Below, piece after piece: positions 45,118-53,100 of a DNA stretch of 64,000 nt. The notes under the pieces are model-generated. The model was not told the DNA's origin, did no database searches, and saw only the letters and a list, made by a program, of their open reading frames with translations. The stretch's first letter is position 1; each line of letters begins with the position of its first letter. This stretch comes from Flavobacteriaceae bacterium S0862 (GTDB lineage Bacteria > Bacteroidota > Bacteroidia > Flavobacteriales > Flavobacteriaceae). The translations under genes and the position numbers were made by a program. The DNA is taken from the NCBI GenBank assembly GCA_023015825.1, contig JALKAW010000002.1:248001-312000 (forward strand). The letters are read 5' to 3'.

Positions 45118-45303
45118 ATGAGTTTATTTATGTTACCTTTAGCGATAGGAGCTCCACAAATTATTTTAATTGTGGTAGTGGTTTTACTATTATTCGGTGG
45201 AAAGAAAATTCCAGAGCTTATGAGAGGGCTTGGAAGTGGCATTAAAGAATTTAAAGATGCTAGTAAAGAGGATGAGAAAGAAAAAGAGCCTACGAAAGAA
45301 TAA
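45118..45303 (+). CDS. tatA: Sec-independent protein translocase TatA/TatE
   Basis: 61 residues. One N-terminal membrane helix (about 8-22, [19 protein letters not shown]), the [14 protein letters not shown] hinge and an amphipathic helix, then an acidic/lysine tail. This is the complete TatA architecture. With TatC (not in the window) it exports folded proteins carrying twin-arginine signals. Single gene between divergent M23 and convergent DUF4837, closed by a strong terminator. Confidence 0.95.
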   Translation: MSLFMLPLAIGAPQIILIVVVVLLLFGGKKIPELMRGLGSGIKEFKDASKEDEKEKEPTKE

Positions 45304-45320
45304 ACAAAACATTATAATAA

Positions 45321-45350
45321 AAAAAGCCAACAGTTAACTGTTGGCTTTTT
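45321..45350. terminator. Bidirectional intrinsic terminator
   Basis: A 13-bp perfect stem (AAAAAGCCAACAG and CTGTTGGCTTTTT around TTAA) with A and T runs on both sides. It serves the convergent tatA and DUF4837 genes. Confidence 0.92.
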
Positions 45351-45366
45351 TTATTTCTTTTTTTAC

Positions 45367-46341
45367 TTATTTAATTTTTAAAGTCCTTATTATAGCTTCA
45401 AGTTCAAAAATATAATCGCGTTTTGATGTAGATGGCGCAAACACAAATCCTTCAAGAACAATTAAACGATTGTTAACCTCGTCTTTAACAGCGTAATTGA
45501 CAAATGGTCCAGCCATAAAGGCATCTTTTACCTCCCAAGTACTTTTTGTTTCAAAAGCAGGTTTGTTATCTATTATTGTCGTGTTTAAAAACGGCGTATA
45601 GGCTTCTTCTGTAATCATATAAGATCCTTCAATTGGTCCAGGAATGTGGACTTTACCTATAGAGTCTCTCATTTTAATAATATCGTTAATAGCGTTTTCT
45701 CCATCTGAAACAGCATCAAGTGGCATTTCGTAAATCATTAAGTTGGCATCGCCATTTTTAATATCGCGGCGTAACCAAAAGAAACCCTCTTCTTGTTTCG
45801 CAATTCTATAAGCTGATGGTGGTTTAATTGTAATTCCAAGTGTTTCTTCAATACTTTTATCATTGAGTAAGGATTTTGCCATTCTACGTTGTTTTTCCTT
45901 TATTTCAGTGGCTTTGAATGTTGAAATAATTCTTTCGGCATGTTTATTAATTTCTGCAATAATTTCTTTTGCCGAATTTCCAGAAATGACCACTACTGAT
46001 TGTGGCGTTGCATAAACGTCTTTTAAAAACTTTGTGTCTGCTGGTTTATCTCTTTCTATTTTTAAAATAGTTCTATTTTTTGTTGCAAATCCAGTAAAAA
46101 CTACTGGAGGCATTTGTCGTATAGAGAATAATGGTTCTTGTTGAGGAAGACCTACAACTTCGGCAGAAAACACCTCTCTCAGTTCATCACCTATTCTACT
46201 TAGCCAGAGTTCGCTGTCTATAATAACCTGTAAATTATTGATGTTTCCAGAAGAAGCAGATACTATTCTTTTGCTTTTAGAACCGTCGCCACAAGAAGTT
46301 AGCAGCGAAACACTTAACATTATTAGTAATAGTTTTTTCAT
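45367..46341 (-). CDS. DUF4837 family lipoprotein
   Basis: 324 residues. Signal peptide with lipobox LTSC (cysteine 17), then a globular domain matching DUF4837 with FSIRQMPPVVFTGF and FFWLRRDIKNGDANLMIYEMP. The family is restricted to Bacteroidetes and has no known role. It is co-transcribed with the MltD-like gene 24 bp upstream, so a function in envelope maintenance is possible. Confidence 0.85.
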   Translation of the reverse strand: MKKLLLIMLSVSLLTSCGDGSKSKRIVSASSGNINNLQVIIDSELWLSRIGDELREVFSAEVVGLPQQEPLFSIRQMPPVVFTGFATKNRTILKIERDKPADTKFLKDVYATPQSVVVISGNSAKEIIAEINKHAERIISTFKATEIKEKQRRMAKSLLNDKSIEETLGITIKPPSAYRIAKQEEGFFWLRRDIKNGDANLMIYEMPLDAVSDGENAINDIIKMRDSIGKVHIPGPIEGSYMITEEAYTPFLNTTIIDNKPAFETKSTWEVKDAFMAGPFVNYAVKDEVNNRLIVLEGFVFAPSTSKRDYIFELEAIIRTLKIK

Positions 46342-46365
46342 TTGTTAGTATTGTTTTTTATTTAG

Positions 46366-47925
46366 TTATTCCTTGCTTACAACAAGAACCGTTCCTATTT
46401 TTAATTTGGAGCTATTAATGTTGTTCCAGTTTTTAATATTATCAACCGAAACTCCTGGAAATTTTTGGGCAATGGTCCATAAAGAATCTCCATTTTTTAC
46501 TTTATATGTTTTTGCATTTGTGTCTTGTATAGTAACTTTTTTAGAGCTTGATGTGCTCTTGCTCGGTGCTTGTGAAACTGGCTTTCTAGGATAAATGGTT
46601 AAACGCTGTCCTACTCTTAAATTATTGCTACGCAATCCATTCCATTGTTTTATTTGACTAACCCTAACGCCATAAATTCTTGCGATTTTTCCAAGATAAT
46701 CGCCTGATTTTACTCGATATCTAACTCTTGAGTTTGTGTCAAAAAATTGTGGTAATGGTTTTTCTCTTTTATCAAATTCTGACTTTGCAAACGCATAAAT
46801 AGATGCTTCATTAGCCACGAAAGGACCTACATACTTTCTAGGCAATCGCAACACATAATCTTCGTCTTTGATAAACGGAATAATATCCAATTTATACGAT
46901 GGGTTTAAAAACTGAAGCATTTCCATGGGAATGCTTGTTATTTCAGATACTTGGTCTAAAGTGATCATTTGTTTTACCTTAATAGTATCAGTCTCTATAT
47001 AAGTAATCTCTGGTTTTTGTGGTTGAAAACCATGTTCTTGTGCATATTCAAAAATATACATGGTTGCTAAAAAAGCTGGCAAATAACCTGCGGTTTCACG
47101 AGGTAGGTGCGGTCTAATATTCCAATAATTTTCATAGCCTCCAGAACGCCTAATGGCTTTAGATACATTTCCTGGTCCTGAATTATATGCTGCCAATGCT
47201 AAATCCCAATCACCGAATATTCTATATAATCTTGCTAAATATTTTGCAGCAGCTTCGGTTGCCATGATTGGGTCACTTCGTTCATCGACATAACTACTGA
47301 CATCCAATCCAAATTCTTTGCCTGTCGCAAACATAAACTGCCACAAACCAGTAGCTCCAACTCTTGATTTTGCTCTTGGTTTTAAAGCCGATTCAACAAT
47401 GGCTAAATACTTTATTTCTAAAGGAATATCATAATTATCCAGTTCTTTTTCAAACATTGGGAAATAATACTCGCTTAATGCCATTAAACGCTCTAGATGT
47501 TTGCGTCTATTTTTTAAATAACTTTTAATTACGCTTTCTAGTGAGGCATTGTATTCAATATTAAACGGTGTTTTTGCGTCAAGCTCAGCGAGTCGCTTTT
47601 TTAAAGTATCTGTTGGTAGTTCTGGGTAATATACCTCGTCATATTTTAGTTCTGAAACAGATTTGTATATGGTATCGTAAAGCCCAGAGCTAAATAATTC
47701 TTGCATCCATTTTTTATCAAATTCTGCTGCAATTTCTAAATCTTGAAATTCTTTTTTTATAATCGAGTCATGAACAGGTTTTATTTGCTTTAAAACTTGT
47801 GATTTTCCATCAATAAGAGTGTCAACTGCAATAGTCTTTATAGGTGATTTAATAACCGTACTGTCTTTGGATTGGCCAAAGGAAAATTGGATAAATAATA
47901 ATGCTATTAATACTCTAAAATTCAT
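46366..47925 (-). CDS. MltD-like lytic transglycosylase with two LysM domains
   Basis: 519 residues. Signal peptide (ends near FSFGQS), then an SLT domain with the catalytic glutamate in IVESALKPRAKSRVGATGLWQF and ALAAYNSGPGNVSKAIRR, and two C-terminal LysM repeats (YRVKSGDYLGKIARIYGV and YKVKNGDSLWTIAQKFPGV). It cleaves peptidoglycan glycan strands with formation of anhydro-muropeptides in the periplasm. LysM domains anchor it to peptidoglycan. Confidence 0.93.
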   Translation of the reverse strand: MNFRVLIALLFIQFSFGQSKDSTVIKSPIKTIAVDTLIDGKSQVLKQIKPVHDSIIKKEFQDLEIAAEFDKKWMQELFSSGLYDTIYKSVSELKYDEVYYPELPTDTLKKRLAELDAKTPFNIEYNASLESVIKSYLKNRRKHLERLMALSEYYFPMFEKELDNYDIPLEIKYLAIVESALKPRAKSRVGATGLWQFMFATGKEFGLDVSSYVDERSDPIMATEAAAKYLARLYRIFGDWDLALAAYNSGPGNVSKAIRRSGGYENYWNIRPHLPRETAGYLPAFLATMYIFEYAQEHGFQPQKPEITYIETDTIKVKQMITLDQVSEITSIPMEMLQFLNPSYKLDIIPFIKDEDYVLRLPRKYVGPFVANEASIYAFAKSEFDKREKPLPQFFDTNSRVRYRVKSGDYLGKIARIYGVRVSQIKQWNGLRSNNLRVGQRLTIYPRKPVSQAPSKSTSSSKKVTIQDTNAKTYKVKNGDSLWTIAQKFPGVSVDNIKNWNNINSSKLKIGTVLVVSKE

Positions 47926-48004
47926 ACCTAATGATTGTGATATATCTAAACGGTTGAAACGCTAAAATCGTATTTTTTGATTAGAATTGAAAATTTATAT
48001 GTAC

Positions 48005-49192
48005 CTAGTTTATAATGGCTGCAATTCCAGGAAGCGTCTTTCCTTCTAGGCTTTCTAGCATAGCACCTCCACCAGTACTTACATAACTTACCTTATCCTC
48101 AAATCCAAACTGTTTTACAGCTGCTACAGAGTCTCCTCCTCCAACAAGCGAAAAAGCTCCCTTCTTAGTCGCTTTAGCTATAGAATCACCTAATGCTATT
48201 GTACCATTAGCGAAACTTTTCATTTCAAAAACTCCTAAAGGACCATTCCATAAAATGGTTTTACATTGATTGACAACAGCATCAAATAATACTATAGATT
48301 TTGGTCCGCAATCTAACCCCTGCCATCCATCAGGTATTTTGTTGGCATCAACTATTTGAGTCAATGCATCATTTCTAAAAGCATCAGCCGCAATCACATC
48401 TACTGGTAAATGAATTTGGACACTTTTAGATTTTGCTTGTTTTAAAATATCTAAAGCAAGTTCCATTTTATCATCTTCACAAATTGAATCTCCAATGTTT
48501 CCTCCCTGTGCTTTTATAAAAGTAAAAGTCATTCCTCCACCTATAATAAGGTGATCAACTTTGTCTAATATATTTTCAATAATTGTAATCTTAGACGATA
48601 CTTTCGCACCTCCCAAAACTGCTAATACTGGTTTTTCTCCAGATGTCATTACCTTATCAATGCTTTCAATTTCTTTAGTTAATAGCTTTCCGAAACATTT
48701 GTTTTCTGGAAAAAAATTAGCCACAACCGTTGTAGATGCGTGCGCTCTATGAGCCGTTCCAAAAGCATCATTTACATATATATCTCCTAATTTGGCTAAT
48801 TGTTTTGCAAATGCTTCGTCTCCTTGTTTTTCTTCGTCATGAAAGCGCAAATTCTCTAATAATAAAATTTGACCAGGTTCTAATTCTGAGGCTGCTGATT
48901 CTGCTAGTTCACCAACACAATTATTTACAAACTTTACTTCAACACCTATAATCTCTTCGACCTTATCAACAATATGCTCTAAAGAAAACTGATCTTGCAC
49001 ACCTTTTGGTCTTCCTAAATGCGACATTAATATACAACTTCCACCATCTTCTAATATTTTTATTATGGTTGGTTTTGCTGAGATTATTCGTGTGCTATCT
49101 GTAACTTCAAAATTATCATTCAATGGTACATTAAAATCTACTCTAATAAGTGCTTTTTTATTTTTAAAGTTAATATCATCAATAGTTTTCAT
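48005..49192 (-). CDS. pgk: Phosphoglycerate kinase
   Basis: 395 residues from ATG 49192, the usual length. Motifs [51 protein letters not shown] and [13 protein letters not shown] are present. It transfers phosphate from 1,3-bisphosphoglycerate to ADP in glycolysis. A -7 element and a palindrome lie in the divergent gap with holB. Confidence 0.97.
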   Translation of the reverse strand: MKTIDDINFKNKKALIRVDFNVPLNDNFEVTDSTRIISAKPTIIKILEDGGSCILMSHLGRPKGVQDQFSLEHIVDKVEEIIGVEVKFVNNCVGELAESAASELEPGQILLLENLRFHDEEKQGDEAFAKQLAKLGDIYVNDAFGTAHRAHASTTVVANFFPENKCFGKLLTKEIESIDKVMTSGEKPVLAVLGGAKVSSKITIIENILDKVDHLIIGGGMTFTFIKAQGGNIGDSICEDDKMELALDILKQAKSKSVQIHLPVDVIAADAFRNDALTQIVDANKIPDGWQGLDCGPKSIVLFDAVVNQCKTILWNGPLGVFEMKSFANGTIALGDSIAKATKKGAFSLVGGGDSVAAVKQFGFEDKVSYVSTGGGAMLESLEGKTLPGIAAIIN

Positions 49193-49221
49193 GGTCAATT
49201 AATTGTTTTTTAAATCTGATT

Positions 49222-49229
49222 TCAAATGT
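49222..49229 (-). promoter_or_regulatory. Predicted -7 element for pgk
   Basis: TACATTTG on the minus strand matches TAnnTTTG, 30 bp before the pgk ATG. The palindrome at 49241-49258 overlaps where the -33 element would be. Confidence 0.45.
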
Positions 49230-49240
49230 AGTAAGCAATA

Positions 49241-49258
49241 TTAATCCTTTTAAGGATT
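49241..49258. repeat. Palindrome in the pgk-holB divergent gap
   Basis: TAATCCTT and AAGGATTA, 8-bp arms with a 2-nt centre. Position just upstream of the pgk -7 element makes it a candidate operator. Confidence 0.5.
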
Positions 49259-49330
49259 AAAAAATATTTTTTAATGTTTTTTTGACTCAATCATATATAG
49301 CATAACACTTCAAATATTAAAAACATAAGT

Positions 49331-49338
49331 TATATTTG
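49331..49338 (+). promoter_or_regulatory. Predicted -7 element for holB
   Basis: TATATTTG matches TAnnTTTG exactly and ends 4 bp before the holB ATG, so the message would be nearly leaderless if this is the promoter. No -33 TTG was found at a suitable distance. Confidence 0.4.
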
Positions 49339-49342
49339 TGCT

Positions 49343-50497
49343 ATGCTTTTTAGTGAAATTATTGGTCAGGAACATTTAAAAAAACACCTTACGCATAGTG
49401 TTGATAATGGACGTATTCCGCACGCCCAATTATTTGTAGGAAAGGAAGGGACTGGTGCATTACCAATGGCAATTGCTTATGCACAATATATTTTGTGCCA
49501 AAATAAAGGTGGCGAAAACACTTCTGGTAACGATGCCTGTAATTTAAAATTTAACAATATATCTCATCCTGATTTGCATTTTGCATACCCTGTTGCGACA
49601 AACGATATGGTTAAAAAACATCCCGTTTCAAAACTATTTCTTGAGGATTGGCGCAAATTATTAAAGGAGCAGCCTTATTGTAATTTATTCGATTGGTATA
49701 AACAATTAGGTATCGATAATAAGCAAGGACAAATTGGTGTAGATGAAGCTCATGATATTGTAAAGTCACTTACCTTAAAAGCCTACGAAGGTGGTTATAA
49801 GGTTATGCTGATTTGGATGGCAGAAAAAATGAATATTGCCTGTGCAAATAAGCTACTAAAGTTAATAGAAGAACCACCTAGTAAAACCGTTTTTGTTTTA
49901 ATTGCTGAAGATGAAGAACAGATTATTTCTACCATAAAGTCTCGTTGCCAAATTTTGCATTTTCCACCTTTAGCAGAAAATGATATTAAAACCGCTCTTA
50001 TTAAAAAATACAATATCGATGAAGCGGTTGCTAATAAAATCGCACATCAAGCTAATGGTAATTTTAATAAAGCATGTGACTTAATGTATCATGACAGTGA
50101 GGACATTCAGTTTGAAAAATGGTTTATATTCTGGATTCGCAGTGCTTTTAAAGCTAAAGGAAATAAAACAGCTATTCATGATTTAATGTCTTGGAGCGAA
50201 GAAATTGCCAAAACAGGACGAGAAACCCAAAAGCAATTTTTGCATTTTTGTTTAGATTTTTTTAGGCAAGCATTATTGGTTAATTACCAAGCTACCGATT
50301 TGGTGTTTATGGAGCCTAAATCAGAAGGTTTTAAACTCGAAAAATTTGCGCCTTTTGTTCATGAAAACAACATTATGGATATTAACAACGAATTACAAGA
50401 TGCAATTTACCATATAGAGCGTAATGGTAATTCTAAAATTATACTAACCGATTTGTCAATCAAATTAACGCGATTGCTTCATAAGAAATCTGCTTAA
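49343..50497 (+). CDS. holB: DNA polymerase III subunit delta'
   Basis: 384 residues. AAA+ clamp-loader fold with IIGQEHLKKHLTHSVDNGRIPHA, KVMLIWMAEKMNIACANKLLKLIEEPP and the arginine finger in IISTIKSRCQILHFPP. The Walker A position reads GKEGTGALP and lacks the lysine-threonine pair, consistent with the non-ATP-binding delta' role. It loads the sliding clamp as part of the replicase. It is followed after 1 bp by a lipid kinase gene. Confidence 0.92.
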   Translation: MLFSEIIGQEHLKKHLTHSVDNGRIPHAQLFVGKEGTGALPMAIAYAQYILCQNKGGENTSGNDACNLKFNNISHPDLHFAYPVATNDMVKKHPVSKLFLEDWRKLLKEQPYCNLFDWYKQLGIDNKQGQIGVDEAHDIVKSLTLKAYEGGYKVMLIWMAEKMNIACANKLLKLIEEPPSKTVFVLIAEDEEQIISTIKSRCQILHFPPLAENDIKTALIKKYNIDEAVANKIAHQANGNFNKACDLMYHDSEDIQFEKWFIFWIRSAFKAKGNKTAIHDLMSWSEEIAKTGRETQKQFLHFCLDFFRQALLVNYQATDLVFMEPKSEGFKLEKFAPFVHENNIMDINNELQDAIYHIERNGNSKIILTDLSIKLTRLLHKKSA

Positions 50498-50498
50498 G

Positions 50499-51425
50499 GT
50501 GTCTAACTCCAAAAAATGGTTCGTTATAATAAATCCAACCTCTGGAAACGGAAAAGCCAAAAAGCTTTGGCCTAAAATAAAACATCGGCTTAATTGTGAA
50601 AGGTTTCAGTTTGAATTTTATTTTACAAATAGTGGATTACACAACATTGAATTAATTCAATTAGCTGTAAATCAAGAGTTTAAAAATATTATTTGTATTG
50701 GTGGTGATGGCACCATTCATAATACGCTTAATGGTATTATGTCTCAAAATACAGTTGTTACTTCAAGTATAAACGTTGGTATTATTCCTGTTGGTACTGG
50801 AAATGATTGGGTAAAAACCTATAATATTCCCAGAAATATTGAAGATGCCATTAGCATTATTAAAAGCGGTAAAATTATTTGTCAAGATGTGGGTAAAATT
50901 GAGTTTTTAGATTCCCAGAAACCTCCAGTATTTTTTAATAATTTAGCAGGTATTGGATTTGATGGCTATGTGGTGAGCAAAGTGGGGAACTATAAAAATT
51001 TTGGTGCTTTAGCCTACCTCATTGGGGCTATTTCGGGATTGTTTTCTTTTAAAAATTTTGATGTGGAAGTTGTTGCTGACTCTCAAAAAATTAAAACAAA
51101 AAGTTTGATGGTTTTAATTGGGCTTTGTAAATATTCTGGTGGAGGCATGCAGCTAACAGATTACACAAAACCTACGGATGGCTTGTTCGATATAAGTATT
51201 GCAAAAAACTTCAGCAAGTTAGATATCCTTAAAAATTTAGTAAAACTTTTTAATGGAAGCATCGTGAAACTTAAAAAAGTTGAGATACTCAAGACAAATA
51301 CGATTACTGTTAGGTGTAAAGACAAATTGAATATTCCTTTTGTTCAAGCTGATGGTGAGCTAATTGGAGCAGGAGATATTAAAGCAAGCGTTATCCCTAA
51401 AGCGTTTTCTTTTTATACCAAATAA
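50499..51425 (+). CDS. Diacylglycerol/lipid kinase family protein (YegS-like)
   Basis: 308 residues, GTG start right after the holB stop. The catalytic domain has INPTSGNGKAKKLWP, the ATP-site IGGDGTIHNTLNGI and PVGTGNDW, then a beta-rich C-terminal domain with LVGLCKYSGGGM-like LIGLCKYSGGGMQLT. Members phosphorylate diacylglycerol, sphingosine-like or polyprenol lipids at the cytoplasmic face. The exact substrate is unknown. Confidence 0.92.
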   Translation: MSNSKKWFVIINPTSGNGKAKKLWPKIKHRLNCERFQFEFYFTNSGLHNIELIQLAVNQEFKNIICIGGDGTIHNTLNGIMSQNTVVTSSINVGIIPVGTGNDWVKTYNIPRNIEDAISIIKSGKIICQDVGKIEFLDSQKPPVFFNNLAGIGFDGYVVSKVGNYKNFGALAYLIGAISGLFSFKNFDVEVVADSQKIKTKSLMVLIGLCKYSGGGMQLTDYTKPTDGLFDISIAKNFSKLDILKNLVKLFNGSIVKLKKVEILKTNTITVRCKDKLNIPFVQADGELIGAGDIKASVIPKAFSFYTK

Positions 51426-51450
51426 AAAGCCAAACATAAATGTTTGGCTT
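51426..51450 (-). terminator. Intrinsic terminator, mainly for the OmpH-like gene
   Basis: An 11-bp stem (AAGCCAAACAT and ATGTTTGGCTT). On the minus strand it is followed by TTTTTATTT, a good T-run. On the plus strand the tail is CCACTATTTTT, weaker. It lies between the convergent lipid kinase and OmpH-like genes. Confidence 0.8.
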
Positions 51451-51471
51451 CCACTATTTTTAATGATTTAT

Positions 51472-51987
51472 CTATTTCTTTTTATATGCTTCGTTTAACG
51501 CATCTAATATAGTTTGTGTTAAATCTACTTCTTCGGTTCCGTACATTACACTACCAGCTTCATTACTTCCAAGTATAAAACTGTAGCCATTTGCTTTACC
51601 ATAATCCTTAACAAAATCCCTCACCTTTTTAATGAGTGAATCGTTTTTTGACTGGCTTTCTTGAGCAATTTGCTGTTGTTCAAATTGTAGTTGTTGAGAA
51701 ATAATTTGTTCTTTCTGTTGAAATTCTTGTTGCAGTTTTTGAAGGTTTGCTTGCGACATACTTCTAGCTTTTACTTCTGCCGCTTTTACATCTAATTGAA
51801 ATGCTTGACTTAAACTATCTCTTTTCTTTTCATACACTTCAATTTTACCTTTTAAATTAGCTTCAATATCTTTTTTCTCTTGGTAGTCGTTTATTAAAAC
51901 CGAGTTATCTACAAATCCAATTTTTTGAGATTCCTGACAAGAAGCTACGCTCAAAACTATAATAATAATACTTAGTAATTTTTTCAT
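51472..51987 (-). CDS. OmpH/Skp family periplasmic chaperone-like lipoprotein
   Basis: 171 residues. The start MKKLLSIIIIVLSVASC is a lipoprotein signal with the cysteine at residue 17, unusual for Skp proteins that are normally soluble. It is followed by KIGFVDNSVLINDYQEKK, a long charged coiled coil (about 45-125, glutamine-rich QQLQFEQQQIAQ) and a C-terminal YSFILGSNEAGSVMYG, the OmpH pattern. It probably guards unfolded outer-membrane proteins. Two -7-like elements lie upstream. Confidence 0.88.
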   Translation of the reverse strand: MKKLLSIIIIVLSVASCQESQKIGFVDNSVLINDYQEKKDIEANLKGKIEVYEKKRDSLSQAFQLDVKAAEVKARSMSQANLQKLQQEFQQKEQIISQQLQFEQQQIAQESQSKNDSLIKKVRDFVKDYGKANGYSFILGSNEAGSVMYGTEEVDLTQTILDALNEAYKKK

Positions 51988-52008
51988 TTTAATATGTTTT
52001 ACAATTCC

Positions 52009-52048
52009 GCAAAAATATAAAAGTAAAGTTTAGGTATAAGCAAAAATA
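52009..52048 (-). promoter_or_regulatory. Two candidate -7 elements for the OmpH-like gene
   Basis: The octamer TATTTTTG occurs on the minus strand at 52016-52009 and again at 52048-52041, both exact TAnnTTTG. No -33 TTG lies at the usual distance from either. A stem with arms TAATAGAT and ATCTATTA (52058-52080) lies next to the second. Confidence 0.4.
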
Positions 52049-52077
52049 TAGTTAATCTAATAGATAAGAGAAATCTA

Positions 52078-52203
52078 TTACAAAACAACACTTTGATATA
52101 ATTTATTTATTAAAAACGACTTTAAATTAAGCGTTCTAAGAGCTTTAAATAAAATTAAAAGGTATTTGTATGAATTGGCTTTAGATATCCCAATAAAAGC
52201 ATT
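52078..52203 (-). pseudogene. Possible remnant of a glycosyltransferase C-terminus
   Basis: An open frame of 41 codons with no start codon, bounded upstream by an in-frame TAG and ending in TAA. The translation includes GISKANSYKYLLILFKALR and TLNLKSFLINKLYQSVVL. The look is that of the C-terminus of a family 2 glycosyltransferase, but this is by eye and the region is AT-rich, so chance is not excluded. It fills much of the 227-bp gap between the methyltransferase and the OmpH-like gene. Confidence 0.3.
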
Positions 52204-52214
52204 CTAAATAAAGA

Positions 52215-53066
52215 CTACTTGTTCTTGATGATATATATTATTGAAGAGTGTTCCTTGGAGTGTCTAGCTTTTAAATTAGAACGCAATCCAATCCAAAAAG
52301 CTTTTAATGGATTCATGAATCCTGTTTTATATTTTTCAGAAAGTAAGCTCACATAATACGCATCGAATTTCATCGGAATTGTTTTTACAAGAGTCATGTT
52401 TTCGCTTTCAAAAAGACTTGCAATTGATTTTTGATTGAAGTGCCAAAGATGTCTGGGAACATCATATGCTGCCCAAAAATTTTTATAATAGTTCGCATCG
52501 AAACTATTAAAATTTGGAACTGCAATTATTAAAGTTCCATTTGCTTTTAATAATTTCTTTAGCGCTATTATTTGCTCTTCCAAATCTGGCATATGCTCTA
52601 ATACATGCCAAAGTGTAATTACATCAAAACTACGCTCTTTAAACTGTTGAAGTTTCTCGGTATTAAAAACAGAATTATTCGTTTTTTTATTTGCAATATC
52701 TCTGGCAGAATGGTTTGGTTCTATTCCAGAAACATGCCAATAGTTATCTTGAGCCGCTTTTAAAAAATCTCCTGTACCACAGCCAATATCTAAAAGGGTT
52801 TTTTCTTCAGAATTAAAAGAATTTATGAGCATTATTTTGCGCTTAAGCGAAATGTTACGAACAAAATGATACGCTTTTTCAAACAAGTTTCTCTTTGAGT
52901 CAGTATGAGAAATATAATCTTCGGTTTTGTAATATTCGGAAAGTTGATCTTTTCCAGGTTGTGGCGAAGTTTCTAGAAAGCCATACGCTTTATTTAGTAT
53001 TAATTGAAACGTTTCTCCAGAAACGGAATGGTCTTTTACTTCTAAAAAGGGTTTAATTTCTTTCAT
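52215..53066 (-). CDS. Class I SAM-dependent methyltransferase
   Basis: 283 residues. SAM motif I is TLLDIGCGTGDFLKAA (about 88-103), with DVITLWHVLEHMPDLEEQ as motif II and VPNFNSFDANYYKNFWAAYDVPRHLWHF (a stretch common to envelope sugar or lipid methyltransferases). N-terminal LEVKDHSVSGETFQLI is typical of the Methyltransf_23 group near DKxx-type hydroxyl methylation. It is 34 bp downstream of mnmG, with a parS-like site between. Substrate unknown. Confidence 0.9.
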   Translation of the reverse strand: MKEIKPFLEVKDHSVSGETFQLILNKAYGFLETSPQPGKDQLSEYYKTEDYISHTDSKRNLFEKAYHFVRNISLKRKIMLINSFNSEEKTLLDIGCGTGDFLKAAQDNYWHVSGIEPNHSARDIANKKTNNSVFNTEKLQQFKERSFDVITLWHVLEHMPDLEEQIIALKKLLKANGTLIIAVPNFNSFDANYYKNFWAAYDVPRHLWHFNQKSIASLFESENMTLVKTIPMKFDAYYVSLLSEKYKTGFMNPLKAFWIGLRSNLKARHSKEHSSIIYIIKNK

Positions 53067-53076
53067 TTAATATTGG

Positions 53077-53092
53077 CGTTCCACGTGGAACA
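53077..53092. promoter_or_regulatory. parS-like ParB-binding site (1)
   Basis: The core is a perfect 14-bp palindrome GTTCCACGTGGAAC (53078-53091). The flanked 16-mer differs from the classical parS (TGTTNCACGTGAAACA) at two positions. It lies in the 34-bp gap between mnmG and the methyltransferase gene. Confidence 0.75.
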
Positions 53093-53100
53093 TATAATCA

